From Macellibacteroides fermentans (GTDB lineage: Bacteria; Bacteroidota; Bacteroidia; Bacteroidales; Tannerellaceae), in contig NZ_JACCCY010000002.1 in assembly GCF_013409575.1 (NCBI RefSeq), positions 682,001 to 746,000 of the forward strand: 64,000 bases of DNA. The letters run 5' to 3'. The notes under the pieces were generated by a model. The model was not told the DNA's origin. It saw only the letters and a list, made by a program, of their open reading frames with translations, and searched no databases. Position numbers and translations under genes: made by a program. Below are positions 1 to 8,527 of the stretch, piece after piece. Numbering within the stretch: the first letter of the stretch is position 1; the number at the start of each line of letters is the position of its first letter.

Positions 1-238
1 AACGTACTCCAATATACTTGGATTTATGTAATTTATATAATGAGTAAACAGTAAAAACAAAAAGACCGCAAGAAACAGCTCCTACTAATAAAATGGCCAT
101 TTTGCCTTTGCCAAATTCAAGATTGTCGGCCCATAAAACAGGAATTAGTCCTAATAATAAGGATGATACCAGCCCAAATAGAAGCTTTAGTCTTGTTCTT
201 TTATGGATTTTGAATTTAACTTCCTTGTTTGTTTCCAT
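1..238 (-). CDS. Small membrane protein of unknown function, C-terminus cut by the window edge
   Basis: An open frame of at least 79 codons starts at an ATG at 238-236 and runs off the left edge. It begins METNKEVKFKIHKRTR, a basic cytoplasmic stretch. Two hydrophobic segments follow, at about residues 18-36 and 48-68, so it is probably a two-helix inner-membrane protein if the missing end is short. It starts 5 bases after the PII-like gene and so is probably the last gene of the efflux operon. I do not recognise the family; a role with the pump is inferred from position only. Confidence 0.6.
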   Translation of the reverse strand, partial: METNKEVKFKIHKRTRLKLLFGLVSSLLLGLIPVLWADNLEFGKGKMAILLVGAVSCGLFVFTVYSLYKLHKSKYIGVR

Positions 239-243
239 TTATA

Positions 244-537
244 TTAAATACTTTTTTCTATATTCCAGACAAAGGCTCTAAGGCCTTGAGCCTCTGTTTG
301 TTTATCTATTTTGTGAAGCAAGTTTAAGAAGTTGTCTACTTTTTCATCTTCCACCATTGTTAGAATGGCCGAATTAAGTGTAGGCCATGCATGGTTACCA
401 TAATGGGGATTTCCGGTTTTACTACCTCTACCTTGAAGTTCTTCCCAATAGGTAAAACCGCGCAGATTGTTTCTGTCCATTATGCTTAGTATCATTTCAT
501 AATAAGCCTGATTAAACGATATAAATATTGCTTTCAT
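244..537 (-). CDS. PII-like protein associated with an RND transporter
   Basis: A 97-residue soluble protein with no signal peptide. It opens MKAIFISFNQAYYEMIL, a first beta strand and helix typical of PII-like (ferredoxin-like) folds, and carries a glycine-rich loop near residues 35-50 (RGSKTGNPHYGNHAWP). This resembles the small transporter-associated PII-like proteins found beside RND pumps in Bacteroidales (PG0541-type). It lies 66 bases after the pump gene, separated by a 12-bp hairpin, and 5 bases before the next gene. A regulatory or sensory role for the pump is plausible but unproven, and no ligand can be read from the sequence. Confidence 0.7.
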   Translation of the reverse strand: MKAIFISFNQAYYEMILSIMDRNNLRGFTYWEELQGRGSKTGNPHYGNHAWPTLNSAILTMVEDEKVDNFLNLLHKIDKQTEAQGLRAFVWNIEKSI

Positions 538-564
538 TTTATACTTATTTATTGGTTTATAATT

Positions 565-593
565 ACAGGGATAGATGTTTTATCTATCCCTGT
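565..593 (-). other. Intercistronic hairpin between pump and PII-like gene
   Basis: A perfect 12-bp inverted repeat (ACAGGGATAGAT and its complement) with a 5-base loop lies in the 66-base gap between the RND gene and the PII-like gene. On the transcribed strand it is followed by AATTATAAACC rather than a U tract. It is therefore more likely an mRNA stabiliser, processing site or partial attenuator than a full terminator. Confidence 0.6.
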
Positions 594-603
594 AGTCGTA
601 TAG

Positions 604-3600
604 TTATAATTGATCGAGTTGTATAAGTTTAGCATGTTTTCTGCGTTTACGCTTTACTCCATTGGCTGCAAAAACAGAATAAACAACTGGAACAATAATT
701 AGTGTAATCACTGTTGATACAGCAAGTCCCCAAGCTACAGTCATACCCATGGGTCTCCACATTTCAGCACCTTCACCTGTTCCAACAGCCATTGGAATCA
801 TACCTAATACGGTAGTCATTGTAGTCATAAGAACCGGACGTAAACGCGATTTCCCTGCAGTTACTGCAGCACCAATAATACCCATTCCTCTTTCTCTACA
901 AAGAATCATATAGTCTATAAGAACAATTCCATTTTTAACTACGATTCCCAAAAGCATGATAACTCCAATTAAAGCCATTACACTTAATGGGGTATTTGTT
1001 ATAGCTAGTCCCATAAATACACCTGTGAATGCAAAGGGAATGGAGAACATAATGACAAATGGATCAATGAGTGACTCAAACTGAGATGCCATAACAATGA
1101 AGATAAGAATAACAATCAAAGCCATTAGCAATCCCAGATCTGCAAATGTTTCTTGCTGATCTTCGTAAGCTCCACCAATTACATGTGATATTTCACTCGG
1201 AATACTCATCTTTTTAATCTCAGCACGAGTCTGGGAAACGAGTTCGCTCAGAGCAGCTCCTTTTCCAACATATCCCGAAATTGTTACAATACGCTCCCGG
1301 TCTTTTCGCTCGATAGTTGGAGGTGTCATCCTTTCAACAACTTTACCTAATTCTCTTATTCGTATGCCTTTTCCCTGATTATTGTAGATCAGAATATTCT
1401 CTATGTCTTCGATCGATTGTCTGAATTCGGGTGCATATCTAACGCGTATGTCGTATTCTTCACCTTCCTCTCGATAATAAGAAGCGGTTATCCCATTAAT
1501 TCTGCTTCGAAGGGACTGAGACGCAGAAGAGACATTAAGCCCATTTAAAGCAAGTTTTTCTCTATCGAAGTCAATCTGGTATTCCGGAATATAATCACCT
1601 CGGCTAACAGTTACCTGACTACAGCCTTTTAGTTTCTGCATCCGGGCTGATAACTCTCTGGCAACTGAGTCGGTAAGCGCAAAATCATAACCATATATTT
1701 CAACATCAACGGTGCTTTGTCCTCCCATAGATCCATTACTGCCTCCTGCTATTACTTCAAAGGTTTTAATTTCTGTATACTTGTTTAGATCTTCGCGCAT
1801 TAAGTCACAGATTTCTGTTAACCCCCGTTCTCGTTCGGCAATACTTGAAAGGCTAATATTGAAGTTCATGATGTGTGTACCATTGTCGCTCATCGAAGCC
1901 CATGCATTATCGGTATCGGCTTGTCCGGAACTGAAGTTACAGGTTTCAATTTCAGGATATTTATTCATAAATTCCTTGTTGATCTTTAATGCAAATTCTC
2001 TGGAAATTTCTTGACGTGTACCCACTGGTAATTCAATCTTGATACCTATTCGTGCATTATCTTGAGTAGGAAAGAATTCAGTCTTGATTATTGGCAGAAG
2101 CATTAAACTAGCTGCAAATATGAGTGTTATTAAACCAATAACAGTTTTTCTGTGTCGTACCGACCAGTTTAACAACCGTGCATAGGCTACATCCAATGCA
2201 TCCAATGCTTTTTCGATTGGCGAATAGAATAAGATAAAGAGTCGTCCCTTCTTAGGGTCTAAACGCATCATCTTAGATGCAAGCATTGGGGTAAGGGTTA
2301 ATGCTGCGGTTGTAGATATTATCATGATAATACTTACAATCCATCCAAGTTGACGGAATAATACGCCTGCCATCCCTGTCACCATAGTAAGAGGTAGAAA
2401 TACTGCTAACATGGTAAGAGTAGAAGCAATAACTGAAATTGCCACCTCGTTTGTTGCATGAACAGCTGCTTGCTTTGGCTTACTTCCTCTCTCAATGTGG
2501 GTTGTTATATTTTCTAGAACAACAATCGCATCATCTACCACCATCCCTATTGCAATAGAAAGCGAGCTGAGTGATATAATGTTTAGTGAATTGCCTGATG
2601 CAAGCAGGTATATGAATGCTCCAACCAGAGATATGGGGATGGTGAGAATAATAATGAATGTTGCCCTCCATCTTCCAAGGAATATAAATACAACCAACAT
2701 AACCAGAATAAAGGTTATCAGGATTGTTTCTGTTAAACTTGAAATAGTGTTTCTGATATTCTTTGACGTATCAACAATTACACCAAGTTTAACATCCGAA
2801 GGTAATCCTGCCTGAATCTCAGGAAGCTTTTCAAGTACTGCATTTGATATTGCTACTGAGTTAGCTCCCGATTGTTTTTGAACAATGATCATTCCTCCAC
2901 GTGATCCGTTATTATAAACTTCCTGTGAACGCTCAGCAATTGTATCTTCTATACGAGCTACATCCTTTAAATAAATATTCTTTCCATTTGAATTTCCAAT
3001 TACAGTGTTCAGAAGCTCATTCGCATCCGTAAATTCTCCCTGCACTCTTAATGAATAGGTGTTGGAGCCAATATCAATGCTACCACCGGGTGTATTGAGA
3101 TTTTCCTGTCCTATGATTGAAGAAATAGACTGTATTGAAAATCCATAAGCTTCAAGTTTAAAGGGATCGCAATATACCTGAATCTCTCTTTCGGGGGCTC
3201 CGGCTATAGAAACAGAACCAACTCCACTAATTCTGTTCAGAGGATTGACCACTTTATCGTCCAAAATCTTATAGAGAGCGTTTGTACTTTCGCCTGCTTG
3301 AACACTTAATAAAAGAATAGGAATATCATCCATTCCGAACTTGAAAATAGTAGAGTTGCTTACATTCTCTGGCAGTGCTGACTCAACAATGTCTAATTTA
3401 TCTCGTACATCGTTGGTTGCAACATCAATGTCAACACCATACTCAAATTCAAGGGTGATAACCGAAATATTCTCTTTTGATTGTGATGTAAGATGTTTTA
3501 AATCACTTACACTATTTAAAACGTTTTCCAAAGGACGGGTTACATTGGTCTCAATGTCCGATGCACTTGCTCCATTATAGGCTGTCATAACCATGATTGT

Positions 3601-3729
3601 GGTTTCATCTATTTGTGGAAGCAAGTCGATGGAAAGTCTGTTTAGGGAAAAAAGACCGAATATAGCTATTGCCACAAATACAAGGGCTGTAGTTATCGGT
3701 TTTTTTACCGCTGTTCCATATATACTCAT
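604..3729 (-). CDS. RND multidrug efflux permease, AcrB/HAE1 type
   Basis: A 1041-residue inner-membrane proton-driven efflux pump of the hydrophobe/amphiphile RND family, full length. The N-terminus (MSIYGTAVKKPITTALV) is the usual first helix, followed by a large periplasmic loop. TM4 carries the proton-relay acidic pair in AIGMVVDDAIVVLEN, and TM10 has the conserved lysine in LGIVVKNGIVLIDY. Two porter loops and a second set of helices complete the duplicated architecture. It follows the AcrA-like adaptor by 21 bases and shares an operon with a TolC-like channel and TetR repressor, so it should form a tripartite envelope-spanning pump. Substrates cannot be deduced. Confidence 0.95.
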   Translation of the reverse strand: MSIYGTAVKKPITTALVFVAIAIFGLFSLNRLSIDLLPQIDETTIMVMTAYNGASASDIETNVTRPLENVLNSVSDLKHLTSQSKENISVITLEFEYGVDIDVATNDVRDKLDIVESALPENVSNSTIFKFGMDDIPILLLSVQAGESTNALYKILDDKVVNPLNRISGVGSVSIAGAPEREIQVYCDPFKLEAYGFSIQSISSIIGQENLNTPGGSIDIGSNTYSLRVQGEFTDANELLNTVIGNSNGKNIYLKDVARIEDTIAERSQEVYNNGSRGGMIIVQKQSGANSVAISNAVLEKLPEIQAGLPSDVKLGVIVDTSKNIRNTISSLTETILITFILVMLVVFIFLGRWRATFIIILTIPISLVGAFIYLLASGNSLNIISLSSLSIAIGMVVDDAIVVLENITTHIERGSKPKQAAVHATNEVAISVIASTLTMLAVFLPLTMVTGMAGVLFRQLGWIVSIIMIISTTAALTLTPMLASKMMRLDPKKGRLFILFYSPIEKALDALDVAYARLLNWSVRHRKTVIGLITLIFAASLMLLPIIKTEFFPTQDNARIGIKIELPVGTRQEISREFALKINKEFMNKYPEIETCNFSSGQADTDNAWASMSDNGTHIMNFNISLSSIAERERGLTEICDLMREDLNKYTEIKTFEVIAGGSNGSMGGQSTVDVEIYGYDFALTDSVARELSARMQKLKGCSQVTVSRGDYIPEYQIDFDREKLALNGLNVSSASQSLRSRINGITASYYREEGEEYDIRVRYAPEFRQSIEDIENILIYNNQGKGIRIRELGKVVERMTPPTIERKDRERIVTISGYVGKGAALSELVSQTRAEIKKMSIPSEISHVIGGAYEDQQETFADLGLLMALIVILIFIVMASQFESLIDPFVIMFSIPFAFTGVFMGLAITNTPLSVMALIGVIMLLGIVVKNGIVLIDYMILCRERGMGIIGAAVTAGKSRLRPVLMTTMTTVLGMIPMAVGTGEGAEMWRPMGMTVAWGLAVSTVITLIIVPVVYSVFAANGVKRKRRKHAKLIQLDQL

Positions 3730-3750
3730 AGTAATAAATTTCTTTTAGGT

Positions 3751-4812
3751 TTATTTTACGATTTCAACTTCCATGCCATCGTTTAGTCGGCTCTGTCCGG
3801 TAACAACAACCTGGTCTCCGTTTTCTACACCCGAAATAAGTTCGTATTTGTCTCCCATACGGCGACCTAATTCAACTTTATTGTATGATACCTTGCCGTC
3901 TTTGTACACATAAATGTAACGATCTCCCGAACCGGACTGCTTAACAATGGCTAAGTCGGGAACAACAACGTTTTGCTTCACTCCGAAGTTGATTGTGATC
4001 CGGGCAAACATTCCCGGACGAACACGCTCGTCATTATTTGCTACCGTTATTTCAACCGGAAAAGTCCGGGTTTGAGAATCTATAGATGGGTAGACAAGAC
4101 TTACTTTTCCAGCAAATGTTTCGTCGTCGTATACATCTAGTTTTACATCTACGGGCATTCCTTTCTTCACTTGAGTAAAAAGCGTTTCCGAAATATTTAC
4201 CAGAAGTTTAACCGGACGGATTTCTTCAACTACAAAAATGGGAGTACCCATAGAAAACATATCCCCGCTATCGTAGTTGCGTGCAGTTACAACTCCGTTA
4301 ATCGGACTTAATAACTGTGTATTCTCCGACAGATTGCGGTAGCTTGTCTTCGCAATCTCAAGAGAAGTCTTTTGAGCTTCCCATTGCGATTTAGACACAC
4401 CTCCTATTTTATATAATTCATCCAGACGTTTGAATTCGGCTTCGATGTTTTCCATCTGAACTTTAGACTGCATCAGGTTGGACTGATCCATTTGGGCCAG
4501 TTTCTGACCTTTTCTGACTTTATCGCCCACCTCTGCAAACACCTTATCTATTCGAACGGCCATTTGAGGAGCTATCTTATTTGTAACACTCGCTTCAACG
4601 GTAGCGGTAAATTCGCTTGTCTGTTCCACGTCTTGCGAAGTAACTGTTTCAACTTTTACCTGTACTTTTTGATCTTGTGTGGTGGTTTGATCCTTTTTTT
4701 CGCTGTTGCAAGACACTAATAATAGTGCAGCCATGGTTATGACGGGTATTCTGTACAACATTTTACTTGTCTTCATTGTATTTATCCTATTGAATTTGTT
4801 GTTTGTATTCAT
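3751..4812 (-). CDS. RND periplasmic adaptor lipoprotein (membrane fusion protein, AcrA/HlyD type)
   Basis: A 353-residue adaptor linking the RND permease to the TolC-like channel. It has a lipobox (LLLVSC, lipidated Cys near residue 35), a lipoyl half-motif (FAEVGDKVRKGQKLAQMD), a short helical hairpin, the second lipoyl half (LLSPINGVVTARNYDSGD) and beta-barrel and membrane-proximal domains. The ATG at 4812 lies one base after the channel gene's stop. An in-frame ATG at 4776 would give a more typical lipoprotein signal sequence and is an equally good start. It sits between the channel and pump genes in one operon. Confidence 0.93.
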   Translation of the reverse strand: MNTNNKFNRINTMKTSKMLYRIPVITMAALLLVSCNSEKKDQTTTQDQKVQVKVETVTSQDVEQTSEFTATVEASVTNKIAPQMAVRIDKVFAEVGDKVRKGQKLAQMDQSNLMQSKVQMENIEAEFKRLDELYKIGGVSKSQWEAQKTSLEIAKTSYRNLSENTQLLSPINGVVTARNYDSGDMFSMGTPIFVVEEIRPVKLLVNISETLFTQVKKGMPVDVKLDVYDDETFAGKVSLVYPSIDSQTRTFPVEITVANNDERVRPGMFARITINFGVKQNVVVPDLAIVKQSGSGDRYIYVYKDGKVSYNKVELGRRMGDKYELISGVENGDQVVVTGQSRLNDGMEVEIVK

Positions 4813-4813
4813 T

Positions 4814-6205
4814 TTATTTTTGTTCTCCCAGAGTTTTCTCCAAGTCTGATTTAGCTATCATATAATCATAAATAGCCTGATTGTAATTTAATCTCGATTG
4901 AGTAAGAGCTAATTCTGCATCATTTAATTCAAGCAACGTGCCTGATCCGGTTTCGTATCTCTTTTGCGCGATCTGATATCCTTTCTCCGACTGACTAACA
5001 CCTTTTTGTGCTGCATTGAATTTCTTGATACAGGTATTCATATTGTCCAGATACTGCTTAAGAGCCAATTGGAGGTTTCGCTTGGCATCTTCACGTTGTA
5101 AGCTGAGTTGTTCGAGAGTTACCTGCGATTGTTTGATTTTGTGGTATTTGCCTCCTCCGGAAAATATTGGAATCGACAGCGACACTCCTACAACCGAATA
5201 GGGATTCCATCTGTATTCGCTGAATTTAAAATTATTGTTCATAGCCGACCATTGATACATTCCAGACAAGGATAGGGTAGGCAGGTATTCAAATTTTTGC
5301 ATTTTGATGGTTTCTTTGAGCTGATTGCTTTGAATATCAAGCTGTTTAAGATCCGAATTGTTGACCAACGAAGTGTCGGTACTTAGGTAATCTGCGTATA
5401 ACTCGTTTTCAAATTCTGTAAGTTTGCCTTCGCAATCTATGGCAAGATCCAGGTCCATACCTAAAAGGGCTTTAAGCTGCCATTTGGCAAGTGTCAGCGC
5501 GTTTTCGGCTTGAAGCATATTTGGAATGGCATTCTTTACACTTACATCTGCTCTAATCAAATCATATTCGGCAACCAGTCCCTGATCAAACTTCTTTTTA
5601 ATATCCTGGTAGTTTTCCATGGAATTGTCGTAGCTGCTTTTAAAAACCCGGTAAGAGTCGTTTGCCAGCAGCACTCCATAGAAGCTTTTCTTTACCTGAT
5701 TTACCATGGCTATTTTTGATGAACGGGCCTTTTCAACTGCAAGTTCCACATCAATGGCCGATATAGTAAGGCTTTTCCAAAGTGTTGGTGCAACAAGTGG
5801 CATGGACGCATTAAAGCCATAGCTCCAGTTATTATCACGACCTACTTCAATTCCTTTACTTATATCCATAGTTTCTGTTCCTTCGGTGGGTGTTGTTGTT
5901 TCAGATCCTCCTCCCATGGCTCCGAATCCATCAAGATACATAACCTGCTTTTTCAAAGTCCGGTTATAATCGGCCGAAAAATTAATTTGAGGAAACAGTG
6001 GGGCATAGGCACCTTTTTGGGCATACTTTTTCTTTTCAATTTCTTTATTCGCAACCTTTACGGTGGGATTTTCACTTAAGGCGATCTCTAAGGCTTTACT
6101 CAGATCCAGTTTCAATGTATCCTGGGCGCTCAAAGTAAAATCCGTTGAGGGCAATAGTATAAGTATTGCCAGCAGCATCTTCTTACTTATCGATAATTTT
6201 TTCAT
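4814..6205 (-). CDS. TolC-family outer membrane efflux channel
   Basis: A 463-residue outer-membrane efflux protein with a signal peptide (MKKLSISKKMLLAILILLP, cleavage near SAQ). It shows the two TolC half repeats: a first helical pair around residues 40-80 and 160-240, and a second around 285-460 ending in the coiled-coil motif RYETGSGTLLELNDAE. A low-complexity Gly/Thr insert (residues about 95-115) follows the first strand. It lies 35 bases after the tetR stop and is followed directly by the adaptor gene. It forms the exit duct of the tripartite pump. Confidence 0.93.
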   Translation of the reverse strand: MKKLSISKKMLLAILILLPSTDFTLSAQDTLKLDLSKALEIALSENPTVKVANKEIEKKKYAQKGAYAPLFPQINFSADYNRTLKKQVMYLDGFGAMGGGSETTTPTEGTETMDISKGIEVGRDNNWSYGFNASMPLVAPTLWKSLTISAIDVELAVEKARSSKIAMVNQVKKSFYGVLLANDSYRVFKSSYDNSMENYQDIKKKFDQGLVAEYDLIRADVSVKNAIPNMLQAENALTLAKWQLKALLGMDLDLAIDCEGKLTEFENELYADYLSTDTSLVNNSDLKQLDIQSNQLKETIKMQKFEYLPTLSLSGMYQWSAMNNNFKFSEYRWNPYSVVGVSLSIPIFSGGGKYHKIKQSQVTLEQLSLQREDAKRNLQLALKQYLDNMNTCIKKFNAAQKGVSQSEKGYQIAQKRYETGSGTLLELNDAELALTQSRLNYNQAIYDYMIAKSDLEKTLGEQK

Positions 6206-6240
6206 TTACAGATTATTTTGATTGTTACTTTATTTTATGT

Positions 6241-6846
6241 TTATGAATGGAATACTTTGGATGTCAATGCATAATGTCTTATAATTTCTTGTCCTTTATC
6301 AGTACTGATACCTCTCAAAAAAAGATAAACAACAGTACTATATATCTCTACCAGAGAGTGACTGGAAAAAGCTTTCGATGGTTCCAGCATATTGATGTGC
6401 TTGTTGGCTATCAATGTTACCAATTCAAAGTTTATCTCAGACAAAAAAACGCCCTCTTTAACTCCTCTGTCGAATAACCTCCTGCATGTTTCAGAGAACT
6501 CACTTTTGTAAAGTGATTCTATTTCCATCGCCCTTGGATAGCGCTTCAAATCCGCATAAAACTTTTTGTTGTAGCATTTGGGATGTTTAATCAGCTCGTG
6601 ATAAAATCCGAGAATAGCTTCAATTACAGTTTCAGATTCTAATTCATATGTGCTCAATAGCTTTTTAAACCGGTTGTAAGTATATACAATCCCTCTACAC
6701 AATAAATCTTCTTTATCAGTGTAAAATTCGTAAATGGTTCTTTTTGAAATCCCCATCGACCGTGCTATATCATCCATGCTAACACTCTTTATGCCATTTT
6801 GAGCGAAGAGGTCGTAAGCTGTTATCATTATCTGATCCTTTATCAT
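6241..6846 (-). CDS. TetR/AcrR-family transcriptional regulator
   Basis: A 201-residue protein with an N-terminal TetR helix-turn-helix (residues about 8-48; SMDDIARSMGISKRTIYEFY). The C-terminal region is an all-helical ligand domain without an assignable subfamily. It is the first gene of the efflux operon, so it probably represses itself and the pump until an effector binds. An inverted repeat just upstream (6860-6891) is a good operator candidate. The start ATG at 6846 is well placed before the HTH. Confidence 0.9.
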   Translation of the reverse strand: MIKDQIMITAYDLFAQNGIKSVSMDDIARSMGISKRTIYEFYTDKEDLLCRGIVYTYNRFKKLLSTYELESETVIEAILGFYHELIKHPKCYNKKFYADLKRYPRAMEIESLYKSEFSETCRRLFDRGVKEGVFLSEINFELVTLIANKHINMLEPSKAFSSHSLVEIYSTVVYLFLRGISTDKGQEIIRHYALTSKVFHS

Positions 6847-6859
6847 TCTTACTGAGTCT

Positions 6860-6891
6860 GAAATTTGAATTTAGTTGAATGTGCAAATTTC
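6860..6891. promoter_or_regulatory. Candidate operator of the TetR regulator
   Basis: A perfect 8-bp inverted repeat, GAAATTTG at 6860-6867 and CAAATTTC at 6884-6891, with centres 24 bases apart. It starts 14 bases upstream of the tetR start codon. On the minus strand the distal arm reads GAAATTTG, a weak match to the Bacteroidetes -7 box, so a bound dimer could block transcription. Function is inferred from position and symmetry. Confidence 0.45.
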
Positions 6892-7045
6892 TTTTATATT
6901 AAGAAAACTGGAAAGGTTTATTCCGTTACAGAGTTAGTCAAAATCGAATTTCTTTATGTTTTATATCTTAATTATATGTCAAAATTAAAGCAACTTTGGT
7001 GAAAAATGAAACATGATAAAATGGATGTTGTATTTTATTATTGTT

Positions 7046-7061
7046 TATATTTGCAAATATA
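7046..7061 (+). promoter_or_regulatory. Palindrome over the -7 box of the AraC-type gene
   Basis: The 16-bp perfect palindrome TATATTTGCAAATATA contains TATATTTG, a full match to the Bacteroidetes -7 consensus TAnnTTTG. It lies 12 bases before the ATG at 7074, so the leader would be very short. No good -33 TTG at the usual spacing was found. The symmetry may simply reflect an AT-rich promoter, or it may be an operator. Confidence 0.5.
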
Positions 7062-7073
7062 TAATTAACTTTT

Positions 7074-7976
7074 ATGATACATTTGCCATCTTTTGAAATC
7101 ATAGAATTAAATAAAGAAATTCTAAGCAGTGATAATTTCAATAACGATGTAATTGTTGCAAGTGCTGAAGGATCTCATTTCCCGTCGGAGAATCCGGACG
7201 ATCTTTATACATCTCCTTTGCGAATAAATGCTGTAATGTTTATCCTGGTACTTCAGGGTACGGCGAAAGTTGGGATTGACTTTACATTATATACTCTGAT
7301 GAATCCTAGTTTATTGATGATAATGCCGACACATACAATTCAGGTATATTCGAGAAGCGAAGATTTTAAAGCAAAACTTCTTATTCTGTCGCAGAATTTT
7401 CTGGATGAATGCAGTTCTATTAAAACCCCTCCTTCGGCAACCTTGTATATGCAGCTTCGAAAAAATCCGTATGTATTACTTGAACCTGAAGAAGCCGTCT
7501 TGTTAAATGATTATATGAAGCTGTTCATAAATAAGATCAGATTAAAAAATCATCACTTTCAGCTCGAAGTGCTACGTAATACATTTATCGGGTTTACATT
7601 GGAATTGGGTAATATATTTGTAGATAAGGAGAGTATTCACAAACAACCTGTCTTAACCAGAAAAGAAGAGATGTTTCAACATTTTCTGGAGTTACTGTTA
7701 ACGCACAGTAAAAGCGAGCATGGCGTAAATTTTTATGCCGAAAAATTGTGCATCACTCCACAATATCTATCTCTTATACTTAAAGAACTTACCGGAAAAT
7801 CTGCCAGTAAGTGGATTGACGAAGCTCTTTTGATGGAGGCTAAAGTATTGCTTAAAACCCCCAACTCCACCATTCAGCAGGTTGCCGATATGTTAAACTT
7901 TTCGGATCAGTCTACTTTTGGTAAATTCTTTAAGAAATATATGGGAATATCGCCAATGGAGTACAGGAAGTCCTGA
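7074..7976 (+). CDS. AraC-family transcriptional regulator
   Basis: A 300-residue regulator. Residues about 30-110 resemble the cupin-like sensory domain of AraC proteins (VMFILVLQGTAKVGID; LMIMPTHTIQVY). Residues about 200-300 carry the two helix-turn-helix motifs, with the signature region ending in FGKFFKKYMGISPMEYRKS. It is divergent from the TetR-pump operon across 227 bases and convergent with the DUF308 gene, one base from its stop. Its target is unknown; the divergent pump operon and its own gene are the nearest candidates. Confidence 0.9.
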   Translation: MIHLPSFEIIELNKEILSSDNFNNDVIVASAEGSHFPSENPDDLYTSPLRINAVMFILVLQGTAKVGIDFTLYTLMNPSLLMIMPTHTIQVYSRSEDFKAKLLILSQNFLDECSSIKTPPSATLYMQLRKNPYVLLEPEEAVLLNDYMKLFINKIRLKNHHFQLEVLRNTFIGFTLELGNIFVDKESIHKQPVLTRKEEMFQHFLELLLTHSKSEHGVNFYAEKLCITPQYLSLILKELTGKSASKWIDEALLMEAKVLLKTPNSTIQQVADMLNFSDQSTFGKFFKKYMGISPMEYRKS

Positions 7977-7977
7977 T

Positions 7978-8496
7978 TTACCTTTTTCTGAATCTGAGCC
8001 AGCTAATAGCTTCACATAGTCCGTAAAAGATTGAGGTCGCACCAAATAGAATGAAGGTGTTTGTTATTACCGCAAACGGATAAACAATGATTATAATTCC
8101 GATTGCTAAGGTGATTGTTGGCATAATGTAAAATGGCCATGGGATAATATTCCATTTCCGAGCTAAAATCAGGGTTATCAGCTGATGGATACCTGCGATT
8201 AGAAGCAATCCCCCAAATATGTACATCAGAATGTTAACAAAGAATTCAGGCATAATAAGTAGCCAGGCTCCAAACAGTATACTTCCGGCACTTTCAATCG
8301 GGAATATTGCTTTACTTGCAGATTGCAGCTTTCTTTGTGTAAAATAGGATAGTAGCGATATGATCCCGGGGAATATAAATAATACACCGATTGTCATTAC
8401 TAAATAAAGAATGGCCAGCTCTGTCCACAGGATCAACATTAATCCTAATAATATGGCAAAAATGCTTCTTAAAAGCGTGTTGTTAATCTGTTTCAT
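7978..8496 (-). CDS. DUF308/HdeD-like integral membrane protein
   Basis: A 172-residue protein made almost wholly of six hydrophobic helices joined by short polar loops. It resembles the HdeD/DUF308 family, in which paired three-helix repeats are usual (for example LFGAWLLIMPEFFVNILMY). HdeD is linked to acid resistance in Escherichia coli, but most members have no known role. It follows tamB by 31 bases on the same strand and may be cotranscribed with it. Confidence 0.75.
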   Translation of the reverse strand: MKQINNTLLRSIFAILLGLMLILWTELAILYLVMTIGVLFIFPGIISLLSYFTQRKLQSASKAIFPIESAGSILFGAWLLIMPEFFVNILMYIFGGLLLIAGIHQLITLILARKWNIIPWPFYIMPTITLAIGIIIIVYPFAVITNTFILFGATSIFYGLCEAISWLRFRKR

Positions 8497-8527
8497 TTTA
8501 GTACTTGTTTTTTTAGTTTATTATAAG

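Noticed and set aside
93-281. Plus-strand frame at the left edge
   Set aside because: It is antisense to the partial small membrane gene and has no conserved content.
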